A stretch of 21,028 nt of DNA from JADKFD01 sp964561825 (GCA_964561825.1 CAZLSB010000042.1:1-21028), one strand, 5' to 3'; counted from the stretch's first letter, positions 5,263 to 13,856 are shown. The notes: a model not told the origin generated them from the letters alone. A program made the numbers and translations.

Positions 5263-8200
5263 TTAAGAAGACCTCAAAACGCCACGCAGCGTCGCCAGCA
5301 ATTGCCGGGGGTTCACCGGTTTGGCCAAGTGCGCGATAAAACCGATCTCAACGGCCAGTGCACGATCGGCTGGGGTGGCGCGGCCGGTGACGGCGATCAG
5401 CGGTAGTTCTGGACGTTGTGCGCGCAAGGTGCGGGCCAAGTCCAAACCACTCATGCCATCCAAGTCCCAATCCAACAGCGCGGCGTCGAAATCTTGTTCT
5501 TGCACGGCAATCAGTGCCGACAGTGCATCTGCCACCGCGTGCACTTGTATGCCTGCGGCAGTCAATTCTGCTTCCAAGACTTCGCGGCCGACCGGGTCGT
5601 CCTCAACGACCAACAACTGTACTTTGCTCAGCTCGACCGGCGCCGGCAGTTCGGGTTCGCTGACCAGCTGGGGTGATTGCGTAGACGCTTGCTCGGCACG
5701 ATCGAGCAGCAACATAAAACAACTGCCAACACCGATTTCCGATTCAACGCGCAACGCCCCACCCATGCGCTCCGCCAAACTGCGACTAATCGCCAGCCCT
5801 AGCCCCGTTCCGGGTGCGGCGCGTTCGTTGCCGACGCGCTCAAACGGCTGGAATAAGCGGGCGATTTGGGCGGCTGTCAAACCGGGGCCAGAATCGCGCA
5901 CCCATAACTCCACGCGCTCACCCTGCTCCGCCGCGCTGATGCTGACTTTGCCGCTCGCGGTGAACTTGAACGCATTGCTCAGCAGATTTTCGACGATCTG
6001 CAGCAAGCGCGGCGCGTCGGCGAGCACCGCGTGCGCATCAAGGCGCGTCTCAAATTGCAGATTGCGTTCCATCGCCAACTGGGTATAGCGCTCAATGGTC
6101 GGCGCCAGCGTTGAGCGCAGCGCCACGATTTCTTTGGGCAGCGGTGCAGCGCGCGCTTCCAAACGGCTCCAATCGAGCATGTCGTCCAGCAATCGCGCCA
6201 ATTGTTTGCCGGCATCGGTCAGCAAAGCCAGATAACGCTGCGCGGCCAGCGGCAGGGGCTGGTCGGCAAGCAAACGACCCATGCCCAACACACCATTCAG
6301 CGGATTGCGAATCTCATGGCTTAGCTCGGCAACTAACGCGGTCTTTTCGCTCGCCAAACGCTCGGCCCACTGCGCTTGCAAACGCGCTTGTTCCAGCACT
6401 TGCGCCGCGCGTATGCGGCGCAGGCGCCACGCGTGCGCCGCGGCCAGCAACATCAGCGCGATCAGCAAATACGCCCAATGGGCCCAACTGCTGCGCCACC
6501 ACGGCGGTAATACGCGCAACGACCAACTCAGTTGATTGACTGCCGTTTGGCCGTAACCGTCCCAGGCGCGCACCTCTAAGGTGTACTGGCCGGGTGGCAA
6601 GGTCCCTAGCCGTCTTTCCGGTCGCGCGGACGGCAAGCTCCAATCCTGATCCCAGCCTTGCAGCTTGAAACTAAAACGCTGCGCATGCGGCCTAGCCAAA
6701 GTCGCCAAGCGCACCGCTACGCTCAATTCGCGCTCATCGGCACCCATTTCGCCTGATTTTGTCGGATCAAGCAGACGACCGTCATCGATGATCAACTGGT
6801 CAAAACGTAGACGCGTGGTCGGTGGCTGAATGATCGCTTCACGCGGATCCAAACTCAGCAATCCGTCCTCGCTACCGATCCACAAGCGACCGTCGGCGTC
6901 GAGGTGCAGTGGGCGATCGCTAAACTCCTGCGTGGGTAAACCATCACGCGAGTCGTAGGCATCCAACTGGCGACTGGCGGGTTGATAACGATACAAACCT
7001 TGCGGACCCACCAGCCACAGGCCATCGCCGACGTGCGCCATCGCGCCCACGGTTTGGAACTCGGCAAAAGCGCGCGGCGCGAAACTGGCATCACGAAACA
7101 GGCCTTCGCGCCAATCGTAGCGCGCCAGTTGGCCATCCACGAAAGCGTAAATGCGCTGCGCGTCGTCCACCGTAAAAGCATCAATCCGCGCGCTGCCGAT
7201 CAATGCCTGCCAGCATTCGCACCCGGAATCAAAAGCCAACAAGGCCCGATCGGTCGCCACCCAGACGCGTTGATCCAATCCCACCGCAATTTGCTGTACT
7301 TCAGTGCCGACCAGTCCATTGGCGCCAAACGGGTACTTCGCGACCTTGCCGGTAAGCGGATCGATGCGATTCAAACCATCACCCATCGACGCCGCCCAAA
7401 CTTGACCAGCGCCGTCGACCTGCAACAAGTCGACGATGCCACCCACCAAAGCACTGGCCGGCCATTGCGCAAGCGACTTCAAGCGGCCGCTAGCGTCCAC
7501 CGCCACTCTCAGCACGCCATCTTGATGGCCGATCCACAGCTCATTGTCTGCGTAGGCCAACACCGCCCACACCCGGCGCTGCTGGGTGCCGGGCAGTTCC
7601 AGCGCTTCGATCAGTCCACTGCTGGGCGTTAAGCGATGCAATCCGCCGTTCATCGTGCCGATCCAAACGCGCCCCTTGGAATCGCGGGCGACGCCGCGCA
7701 CGCGTCCATCCCGCAGGCCTTCTGCGCCGACCAGCGTGGGCTGCCAACTCTGAAAGCGATCGGCGTCCGGTGGCAGGTACAACAGACCACCCCCACCGCT
7801 GCCAAACCACAATCCTTGATCCGTGTCGGTCAGTGCACTCAACAAGGCCTGCTGTGGCACGCCGCCAATGCGACCCGGCGTAAAACCAATGCGCTGCGCT
7901 TGATTACCTACACTACGCAGCAATTCTCCCAAGCCACCGACCCAATCGCCGCGCGGCCCGGATTGCAGCATGCGCGCACGCGCCGGCAGCGCCAAAAGCG
8001 CCATCGGCACGCACTGGGCAATCAGCGTTTTGTTGACTTGGCAGGAGCGCCCGTCGCGCGTGCTAAACCACAGCTTATCGCCTTTACCCGTCATTCCATA
8101 CACTTGCGGAGGCGTCGCCTGACCATCGACAAGCGCGCTGAAGCCACCGCGCCCATCGAATAACAACAAGCGCTGATCAAGCGTCGTCAGCCACAAACCA

Positions 8201-8781
8201 CCGCCAGCGGCCGGCAGCACATCGATCAAATCGGCGGAACCAAAACGCGCTGGCAATCGGTGCTGCTCAATCAAGCTGCCGGTTGAACTGAGTTCCAGCA
8301 AGCCTGCGCCATAGCTACCCACCCAAATGCGTTCATCAACGGCCGCCAACGACCACAACTCCAACTGCTCGGTTTGTAATACCGCGTGCAAGTCCACACG
8401 CTGGAAATCGTTGGTCGCCGCGCGCCAGCGCGCCAGATGTCCACCTTGGGTGGCCACCCAGACCTGCCCATCCGTGCTGATCGTCAGGGCTTCAACGGAG
8501 GTCGACGCCAGCGCGTTGCTCTGTTCCAGGCGCGCCGGATAACTGAGGAACTGGTGTCCATCAAAACGCACCAGCCCGTTCGCAGTGCCAATCCACAGAC
8601 GGCCATCCTGATCCTGCGCAAGCGCATTGACCTGTCGCGACGGCAGTCCTTGCTCGGTGCCAAACACCCGAAACACCGGCAGCGCCTGTGGCTTAGGATT
8701 CGCCCGGGCTTGCCAAGCGTAGGCACTGGCGCACAACATCAGCGCTATACGCAGCCCCATTGCAAAATCCGCACCCACCAT
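5263..8781 (-). CDS. Hybrid sensor histidine kinase: Reg_prop beta-propeller, Y_Y_Y, HisKA, HATPase, receiver
   Basis: This protein has 1172 residues. An N-terminal signal/anchor (MGLRIALMLCASAYA) leads to a large periplasmic part with many two-component-propeller repeats of the form 'D.DGRLWIGT.NGLVRFDG' (roughly residues 30-640). A Y_Y_Y domain follows (RFSFKLQGWDQDW ... LPPGQYTLEVRAWDGYG). A membrane helix at about 769-785 comes next, then the HisKA domain with phospho-acceptor His822 in ELSHEIRNPLNG. The ATPase domain shows LLSNAFKFT, DSGPGL and GTGLGLAISRSL. The C-terminal receiver has VEDD, phospho-acceptor Asp1104 in LLDWDLDGMSG, and KP near the end. It lacks an output domain, so phosphate must pass to another protein not encoded nearby. 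Start at 8781 is preferred because GGGAGG lies 8 bases upstream; ATGs at 8808 and 8760 are alternatives. The ligand is unknown; propeller sensors of this type often respond to glycans. Confidence 0.9.
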   Translation of the reverse strand: MVGADFAMGLRIALMLCASAYAWQARANPKPQALPVFRVFGTEQGLPSRQVNALAQDQDGRLWIGTANGLVRFDGHQFLSYPARLEQSNALASTSVEALTISTDGQVWVATQGGHLARWRAATNDFQRVDLHAVLQTEQLELWSLAAVDERIWVGSYGAGLLELSSTGSLIEQHRLPARFGSADLIDVLPAAGGGLWLTTLDQRLLLFDGRGGFSALVDGQATPPQVYGMTGKGDKLWFSTRDGRSCQVNKTLIAQCVPMALLALPARARMLQSGPRGDWVGGLGELLRSVGNQAQRIGFTPGRIGGVPQQALLSALTDTDQGLWFGSGGGGLLYLPPDADRFQSWQPTLVGAEGLRDGRVRGVARDSKGRVWIGTMNGGLHRLTPSSGLIEALELPGTQQRRVWAVLAYADNELWIGHQDGVLRVAVDASGRLKSLAQWPASALVGGIVDLLQVDGAGQVWAASMGDGLNRIDPLTGKVAKYPFGANGLVGTEVQQIAVGLDQRVWVATDRALLAFDSGCECWQALIGSARIDAFTVDDAQRIYAFVDGQLARYDWREGLFRDASFAPRAFAEFQTVGAMAHVGDGLWLVGPQGLYRYQPASRQLDAYDSRDGLPTQEFSDRPLHLDADGRLWIGSEDGLLSLDPREAIIQPPTTRLRFDQLIIDDGRLLDPTKSGEMGADERELSVAVRLATLARPHAQRFSFKLQGWDQDWSLPSARPERRLGTLPPGQYTLEVRAWDGYGQTAVNQLSWSLRVLPPWWRSSWAHWAYLLIALMLLAAAHAWRLRRIRAAQVLEQARLQAQWAERLASEKTALVAELSHEIRNPLNGVLGMGRLLADQPLPLAAQRYLALLTDAGKQLARLLDDMLDWSRLEARAAPLPKEIVALRSTLAPTIERYTQLAMERNLQFETRLDAHAVLADAPRLLQIVENLLSNAFKFTASGKVSISAAEQGERVELWVRDSGPGLTAAQIARLFQPFERVGNERAAPGTGLGLAISRSLAERMGGALRVESEIGVGSCFMLLLDRAEQASTQSPQLVSEPELPAPVELSKVQLLVVEDDPVGREVLEAELTAAGIQVHAVADALSALIAVQEQDFDAALLDWDLDGMSGLDLARTLRAQRPELPLIAVTGRATPADRALAVEIGFIAHLAKPVNPRQLLATLRGVLRSS

Positions 8782-10264
8782 GCCGCAAGCCCTCCCGACT
8801 ACCCGCATCCGCTTGTTGCTCGCCGCGATTGTCGTCGCCAGCGCATTGGGATTAATCCTCTCGGCTATTTACGCGACAGACGCGGCGCTGTCGATCATTG
8901 AACGATTGGAACGGCTGCCAACGTGGCTAGGCGTGCTCACCAGTACTGCGGTCAGCTTGGTGATTGGCGCGACCGGCTGGTTGTTGTGGCGCCTGCTGCA
9001 TCCAAAACGACCGCCCGCGGTGCTGCGCAGTGCCATTGTTGATCGCAGCACGGTGGAAACGCGGATGACGGCAATGCCAGCGGCCCAGCCTCTGCGCGCT
9101 GAACTGCTCGAACTTGATCGTCGCGCGGCGCTAGAGCAGGTCTATTTGGCGCTATTTGGCGATGTCAGCACCGGCAAGAGTTCGCTGATCCGCGCCTTGG
9201 TGCCCGGCGCGCCGGTGCAAATCGACGTGCGCGCCGGCACCACCCGTAGCGTGCAGCACTATCCGGGCCAGCTTGGCGACGGTTTGCAAGTCATTTTGGC
9301 CGACGTGCCCGGCACGGGCGAATGGCAGGGCGAAAGCCGCGCAGTTGCCGCCCGTGAAGAAGCCCTGCGCGCGCACGTGGTTGGCTATGTTTGCGATAGC
9401 GATTTGACCCGCAGCCAGTTTGAAGAAATCACCTGGCTGCGCGAATTTGGCAAACCATTGCTGATAATTCTGAACAAAACTGATCGCTACAAGCAAGATC
9501 AATTGCAGGCGATCAGCGCGAAATTGCGCGAGCGCACCGGGCAAGCGGCGCTACTGGTCAGCGCTGGCGGAGTGGAAACGGTATTTCGCGTTGGCGCCGA
9601 TGGCCATGAGCACGCCGAGCAGCGCGAGCGCAAAGCGCAGCTTAAACCCTTGATCGACGCGCTGACCAGCATCGCCAAGCGCGGACCGGCCGCCTATGAA
9701 GCCGATCGGGAACGCGCGGTACTCAGCGCACTGGATCTGAAAATCGACGCGCTGGAGGCCTCCGAACGCGCACGACAAGCCGCCGCTCTGGTGCGCGAGT
9801 ACGCACGCAAAGCCGCGATTGGCGCGCTTGCCGCCGTGGCGCCGGGCACCGATCTGGTCATTCAAGGCGTACTTGCCTCGCGATTGTTGGCAGAGCTGAC
9901 TCAGCTCTATCAAGTCCCGATGCGCTCCATTGATCTGGATGGCTTCGTCGAATTAGCCGGTGGACGTTTGCGCGGCAGCACCGCACTGATTCTGGCCATC
10001 GTCGGCAATGCGCTAAAAGCCTTTCCAGGCTTGGGCACGGTGAGCGGCGGCTTAGTGCACGCGGTCGCCTACGCGATGATTTTCGACAGTTTAGGGCGCG
10101 CTGTGGCTGAAACCCTGGCACGCGGCGACGGCTTTGATCGCAAAGCCGCGCTGCAACGATTCGACGCCAGCCTGGCCGATCGCGGTCGCTTGTTAGACCT
10201 CGCGCCGCAGATGCTGAAACTGGCACTAGAGGCGCGCGGCAAGACGGAGGATGAGCGTCGATGA
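8780..10264 (+). CDS. Membrane-anchored GTPase with DUF697-like C-terminal domain
   Basis: This 494-residue protein has two N-terminal membrane helices (about residues 10-31 and 47-70), then a small-GTPase (Era/TrmE-like) domain. P-loop G127-DVST-G132-K133-S134 is followed by a threonine-containing switch (AGTTRSVQHY), G3 motif D175-V-P-G178 and G4 motif N232-K-T-D235. After a charged helical linker (EREQRERKAQLKPL and the region 310-345), the C-terminal third (about 345-480) is hydrophobic and Gly/Ala-rich (AAIGALAAVAPGTDLVIQG, LGTVSGGLVHAVAYAMI), as in DUF697/YcjF-type domains. The cellular role of this family is not known. Its ATG overlaps the kinase start codon on the other strand, no Shine-Dalgarno is visible, and no other start lies upstream of the first helix. 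A second GTPase of the same architecture, without the N-terminal helices, lies at 11373. Confidence 0.82.
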   Translation: MPQALPTTRIRLLLAAIVVASALGLILSAIYATDAALSIIERLERLPTWLGVLTSTAVSLVIGATGWLLWRLLHPKRPPAVLRSAIVDRSTVETRMTAMPAAQPLRAELLELDRRAALEQVYLALFGDVSTGKSSLIRALVPGAPVQIDVRAGTTRSVQHYPGQLGDGLQVILADVPGTGEWQGESRAVAAREEALRAHVVGYVCDSDLTRSQFEEITWLREFGKPLLIILNKTDRYKQDQLQAISAKLRERTGQAALLVSAGGVETVFRVGADGHEHAEQRERKAQLKPLIDALTSIAKRGPAAYEADRERAVLSALDLKIDALEASERARQAAALVREYARKAAIGALAAVAPGTDLVIQGVLASRLLAELTQLYQVPMRSIDLDGFVELAGGRLRGSTALILAIVGNALKAFPGLGTVSGGLVHAVAYAMIFDSLGRAVAETLARGDGFDRKAALQRFDASLADRGRLLDLAPQMLKLALEARGKTEDERR

Positions 10265-10360
10265 CGAGCAGAGCACCCAATGGCCAACGTCGATGGACAT
10301 GGTTGCTAATAGCGCTCTTTTCGGCACGAAAATGCATCCGGATGAACCTCACAAGACTCC

Positions 10361-10484
10361 TCATTGCGAGGGAGCCTTGGCGACCGCGGCAATCCAGGGA
10401 AGTTCGCTTAAGCCACCACCAACGTCACTGGGTTGCCACGGCCGTCGCCGCTGTCGCGTCGAAGACCTCGCAATGACGAATCAA
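10361..10484 (+). repeat. Palindromic repeat family, copy B
   Basis: The ends TCATTGCGAGGG and CCTCGCAATGACGA are inverted repeats. The interior (GCGACCGCGGCAATCCAGGG ... TTGCCACGGCCGTCGCCGC) and the loop CGCTTAAGCCACCACCA match copy A. Similarity to copy C extends 5' to about 10312 (CGAAAATGCA ... CACAAGACTC). The repeat fills most of the space between the membrane GTPase gene and the YceI-like gene. Confidence 0.8.
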
Positions 10485-10519
10485 TAATTGACGGTGTGTA
10501 TTTACGGGAGATGTTCCAA

Positions 10520-11134
10520 ATGAACTTTCGCGCCCACTTCGGGCAATGGTTTATCGGCGCCGCGGCGCTGGCATTCGCGACCTGCGCAGCCGCGGCGCCG
10601 GTCGAATACCGTTTTGACCCGGTGCATTCGCAATTGCTGTTTTTCGCCGATCACATGGGTTTTTCCAGGTCTATCGGGCGTTTCGCCCGCTGGCAGGGCC
10701 AGTTTGTTTACGACCCGGACAATGCCAGCGCCAATCGAGTTGATCTCAATATCGACATCAGCTCGCTGGATTTGGGCGATGCCAACTGGAATCGCACGAT
10801 GTTAAGCGGCAAATGGTTCGATGCGAAAAACCACCCGCAGGCGCGATTTTTCGGCACGAAATTCGAGCTTGTCGATGCAACGCTCGCCAAACTGCATGGC
10901 GAATTGACGCTCTTAGGTGTCACCCAGCCGGTGACCTTGGACGTGCGCATTAACCGGATTGGCACTCACCCGTACACACTCAAAGCCACCGCCGGTTTTT
11001 CAGCCACCACCACGATTAGTCGTTCTGCGTTTGGTATGGATGCACTTCAGGGCACGCTGGCAGATGCGGTGGAAATCCGCATCGAAGTAGAAGGTCAACG
11101 CGCCAAGCCGCTGCGCAAGGCGGGCAAGCAGTGA
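10520..11134 (+). CDS. YceI family periplasmic protein
   Basis: This 204-residue protein starts with a signal peptide (residues 1-25, FIGAAALAFATCAAAA, cleavage before PVEY). A YceI domain follows: YRFDPVHSQLLFFADHMGFS, GRFARWQGQFVYDPDN, VDLNIDISSLDLGD, WFDAKNHPQARF, GELTLLGVTQPVTLDV and the closing ISRSAFGMDALQGTLADAVEIRIEVEG. The fold is a lipocalin-like barrel that in crystallised members holds a polyprenyl chain. Roles in isoprenoid or quinone binding and stress response are proposed for the family. The start at 10520 is chosen because GGGAG (10506-10510) lies 9 bases before it; an in-frame ATG at 10511 abuts that site. No cytochrome b561 partner is adjacent. Repeat copy B lies just upstream, so the promoter must lie in or next to it. 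Confidence 0.88.
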   Translation: MNFRAHFGQWFIGAAALAFATCAAAAPVEYRFDPVHSQLLFFADHMGFSRSIGRFARWQGQFVYDPDNASANRVDLNIDISSLDLGDANWNRTMLSGKWFDAKNHPQARFFGTKFELVDATLAKLHGELTLLGVTQPVTLDVRINRIGTHPYTLKATAGFSATTTISRSAFGMDALQGTLADAVEIRIEVEGQRAKPLRKAGKQ

Positions 11135-11256
11135 CGAAGACAAATCCCTTGCGTTGGCGCCAGCACCGGCATCCGCAATGAGTCGTACAATGTGGCGAGA
11201 ATCAGACGAATGCGAGCGAACTTGATGGCCACTCCAGCCTTATTCGGATTGTGTGG

Positions 11257-11376
11257 ATGAAAGTATTCTGGACCGCAAAATCGCTGCAAAGGCTGCGGCA
11301 AATTCAGCATGTGATCGACATTCTGACTGTGCGTCATGCCAAACGACTTGTGCCGGAACGCGTTAGTTATTTATGA
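11257..11376 (+). CDS. Possible 39-residue small ORF coupled to the second GTPase gene
   Basis: An ATG at 11257 opens a frame (MKVFWTAKSLQRLRQIQHVI...) that ends at TGA 11374-11376. The stop overlaps the GTPase start codon by four bases (ATGA). The peptide is basic and probably helical. It bears a faint resemblance to the N-terminus of AarF/UbiB-type kinases ('LRQIxxVLxxRHG'), so it might instead be the stub of a truncated gene. No clear ribosome binding site precedes it. The overlap is what makes it worth listing. Confidence 0.3.
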   Translation: MKVFWTAKSLQRLRQIQHVIDILTVRHAKRLVPERVSYL

Positions 11377-12677
11377 CGTCCGCAAGCGACATGGGCTCGA
11401 CCCCCCAGCAACGTCATCTAGCCCAAACAGTCGATAGCCTGCGCGCGCTGATTGACGATGCAAATTTGCCTGCTGAGGTGCGTAGCGCCTTGCAGCCAGA
11501 GTTTGACGAGATTGAGCGACTGATCGACAAACTGGAACAGGGCGAGCTGCATGTGGCGGTGTTTGGCCGGGTGAGCGTCGGCAAATCGGCGCTGCTGAAT
11601 GCCTTGATTGGCGAAACGCGTTTTAGCGTCGGCGTGTTGCATGGCACCACCTCGACGCGCGAGAGCGCCGGCTGGCAGCGCATTGGTGAATCCGGCGTGC
11701 ACCTGATCGATACGCCGGGCATCAATGAGATCGATGGCGCGGAACGTGAACGGCTGGCGCGCCATGTGGCGAGTCGCGCGGATTTGGTGATCTTTGTCGT
11801 CGATGGCGATTTGACCGCCAGCGAGGCGATCGCACTACGCGAGCTGGTGCAAACGCGTCGACCCTTGTTGTTGGTGCTCAACAAGGCCGATCGCTACAGC
11901 CAAGCCGAACGCAGCGCATTGCTGGAGCGTTTGCGGACGCACACGCAGGGATTGGTCCGCGCAACGCATGTGATCAGCGCCAGCGCGCTGCCGGCGCAAC
12001 GGCTATTGATTCGCGTCGCCGCCAATGGCAGCGAAACCGAAACCATGGAAACGCCGAGCCCGGATATCGCCGCTTTGCGCACCATCATGTTTGAGGTCTT
12101 GGCCAGCGAAGGGAAAACGCTGGCGGCACTCAACGCCGGTCTATTTGCCGGGCGCCTTAGCGATGAAGTCGGGCGGCGCTTGACCGAGGTGCGCGCTGAT
12201 GTCGCCGACAAGCTGATCCGCAATTACGCGCTGGGCAAGGGCGTAGCGGTGGGATTAAACCCACTGCCGCTAGCCGATTTGGCCGCTGCCGTTGGATTAG
12301 ATATTGCGTTGGTCAGTCATTTGGGGCAGGTATACGGCCTGCCCTTCACCAAGGCCGAGGCCGGCGAACTGGTGCTGAAAATTGCCGGGCAGATCGCCGT
12401 GCTGATGAGCGCGATTTGGGGCGTTAATGTGCTAGCCAGCGCGCTGAAAGGCATCAGCGCCGGCCTTTCCACCGCATTGACGGCGGGCGCGCAAGGCGCG
12501 CTGGCCTATTTCTCCACCTATCTCACCGGCCGCGCGGCACAGAGTTATCTGGCCAATGGCAAGAGCTGGGGCGAACGCGGCCCGAAGCGCGTGGTGGAAG
12601 AAATCTTGGGCAGCCTGGACCGCGATTCGATCCTGCGCGACGCGCGCGCCGAGATTTTGGCGCGACTTAAGGCGTAG
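11373..12677 (+). CDS. Soluble GTPase with DUF697-like C-terminal domain
   Basis: This 434-residue protein has an N-terminal helical segment (1-58, TVDSLRALIDDANLPAEVRS). A GTPase domain follows: P-loop G65-RVSV-G70-K71-S72 (FGRVSVGKSALLNALIG), switch threonines in HGTTSTRES, G3 D113-T-P-G116, and G4 N170-K-A-D173. The G3 and G4 motifs are canonical. The C-terminal part (about 280-410) has the Ala/Gly/Leu-rich stretches GKGVAVGLNPLPLADLAAAVGLDIALVS and GQIAVLMSAIWGVNVLASAL, expected of the DUF697/YcjF module and able to associate with membrane. The same architecture, minus the two leading membrane helices, occurs in the GTPase at 8780, so the two are probably paralogues. The ATG overlaps the stop codon of the small frame at 11257. 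An alternative ATG lies 18 bases downstream. Function is unknown. It is convergent with the gene at 12729. Confidence 0.82.
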   Translation: MTSASDMGSTPQQRHLAQTVDSLRALIDDANLPAEVRSALQPEFDEIERLIDKLEQGELHVAVFGRVSVGKSALLNALIGETRFSVGVLHGTTSTRESAGWQRIGESGVHLIDTPGINEIDGAERERLARHVASRADLVIFVVDGDLTASEAIALRELVQTRRPLLLVLNKADRYSQAERSALLERLRTHTQGLVRATHVISASALPAQRLLIRVAANGSETETMETPSPDIAALRTIMFEVLASEGKTLAALNAGLFAGRLSDEVGRRLTEVRADVADKLIRNYALGKGVAVGLNPLPLADLAAAVGLDIALVSHLGQVYGLPFTKAEAGELVLKIAGQIAVLMSAIWGVNVLASALKGISAGLSTALTAGAQGALAYFSTYLTGRAAQSYLANGKSWGERGPKRVVEEILGSLDRDSILRDARAEILARLKA

Positions 12678-12728
12678 TTATCCCAGCCGTTCCGTACCGC
12701 TGCCAGCCCGCTTGAGCCGGCGCACCGA

Positions 12729-13472
12729 TTAGCGCCTGCGCGAACGCGGCCTGGACACCAATTGCGCTGGCACGGTGGCCAGTTTGGTGCGCACCGCATC
12801 GAAAATCGGATTGACACCGCCGGGAGCTTCCATGTAGCGGGCGACGGCACCAGCGGCGATACGGGCGATCTCCAGCGGAATCGGATCGGTGGCGCCATCC
12901 CAAACTTGCAGCGCGGGTGGCTTCGGGAAAGACACGCCTTGGCTGGCCAGACTGAAATTCTCGATGACTGGATCATTGCCACGCGGCGCGCCGACTACAG
13001 CAACTGTCCACATCGAGCGACCCGGTGTACGCAAGAATTCCTGATAGCCAACGAGGCAATCCTGAAACATCTCGCGCCGTGAAGTGCGCCGATCGTCATC
13101 GCTGACCGCCACACTGATGCCCATCGCAGCGCGCTGAATCAATGCGGCGATACTGGTCTCTAGCGCGGCCACATCGACATACACCGAACAGAGCTGCGGC
13201 CCATAACGATAGGCCCATGAGGCGTTGACCGCCGGTGGTGACTTGACGCCCGGCGTGCGCAAACTGCGCCACGCTTGGGTAAGCGCGTGCCAAGCGGTTG
13301 CCGTGGTTGGCCAACACAAAACCTGGGCATGCGCGCCTTCGTCGATATCGCAGTTATCGCCAAAGAATGCGATCAGATCGACATTGGTCGACGCCCGCAC
13401 TTGAATGGGCCGGCCAATCGGTTCCTGCCGGTCCAACCGCACTTCCAACATACTTTCTTTCATGGTGCTCAT
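12729..13472 (-). CDS. Unrecognised 247-residue protein, second gene of an XRE-led pair
   Basis: I do not recognise a family. The start at 13472 is supported by GAGGAG six bases upstream; in-frame ATGs further up have no such site and would run into the regulator gene. There is no signal peptide or membrane helix. The protein looks cytoplasmic and mixed alpha/beta: a strand-rich N-terminus (SMLEVRLDRQEPIGRPIQVR, TNVDLIAFFGDNCDIDEG), a helix after Trp-rich turns (WHALTQAWRSL), a central AALIQRAAMGISVAVSDDDRR segment, SMWTVAVVGAPRGN, and a helical stretch near the end (PLEIARIAAGAVARYMEA) before a basic tail (RPRSRRR). The start lies 10 bp after the stop codon of the XRE regulator, so the two are almost certainly co-transcribed. 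The regulator may control this gene, or the two may act as a pair. Confidence 0.7.
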   Translation of the reverse strand: MSTMKESMLEVRLDRQEPIGRPIQVRASTNVDLIAFFGDNCDIDEGAHAQVLCWPTTATAWHALTQAWRSLRTPGVKSPPAVNASWAYRYGPQLCSVYVDVAALETSIAALIQRAAMGISVAVSDDDRRTSRREMFQDCLVGYQEFLRTPGRSMWTVAVVGAPRGNDPVIENFSLASQGVSFPKPPALQVWDGATDPIPLEIARIAAGAVARYMEAPGGVNPIFDAVRTKLATVPAQLVSRPRSRRR

Positions 13473-13482
13473 GACGCACTCC

Positions 13483-13740
13483 TCACGCTTGCTTGAGTGA
13501 ACGCAGGCGTACGCCGCGACCACTGGGCTGACTTGTGGCGTTTTCTGCGATCAGCTCGATACCCGCAGCTTCAAGCGCGCAAACAACCTTGGTTAGCGAA
13601 TCAACGACCCCTCGCACATTGCCTTCGGAGGCTTCCATGCGTTGAATCGTCGGCAGAGATACACCAGCCAAATCCGCCAGTGTACGTTGATCAATTCCTA
13701 ACAGGGCGCGCGCGGCGCGCAACTGCGATGACGTGAGCAT
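13483..13740 (-). CDS. Small XRE-family helix-turn-helix regulator
   Basis: This 85-residue protein is almost entirely one Cro/C1-type DNA-binding domain: LTSSQLRAARALLGIDQRTLADLAGVSLPTIQRME at residues 2-36, with the turn at LAGVSLPTIQR. A short conserved tail follows (VDSLTKVVCALEAAGIELIAENA ... GRGVRLR). That tail is typical of stand-alone small XRE regulators. AGGGA lies five bases before the ATG at 13740. It probably represses its own operon, which includes the unknown gene at 12729-13472. The palindromes at 13985-14020 are a candidate target about 245 bp upstream, though that link is only positional. Confidence 0.85.
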   Translation of the reverse strand: MLTSSQLRAARALLGIDQRTLADLAGVSLPTIQRMEASEGNVRGVVDSLTKVVCALEAAGIELIAENATSQPSGRGVRLRSLKQA

Positions 13741-13856
13741 GGTTGTCCCTAAGCTCGCACTTGGACTTTACAGCTTTGCGGTTTGGATCGCTGGGCTATT
13801 GCTAGCACACAACTGCAATTGCCGGTCAAATCCAGGCTTCCTTTATGGTCCAACGG

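Noticed and set aside
8782..8808. Kinase start at 8808
   Set aside because: The ATG at 8781 has a good GGGAGG eight bases upstream and leaves a better signal peptide. Starting at 8808 would add nine residues inside the GTPase coding region.
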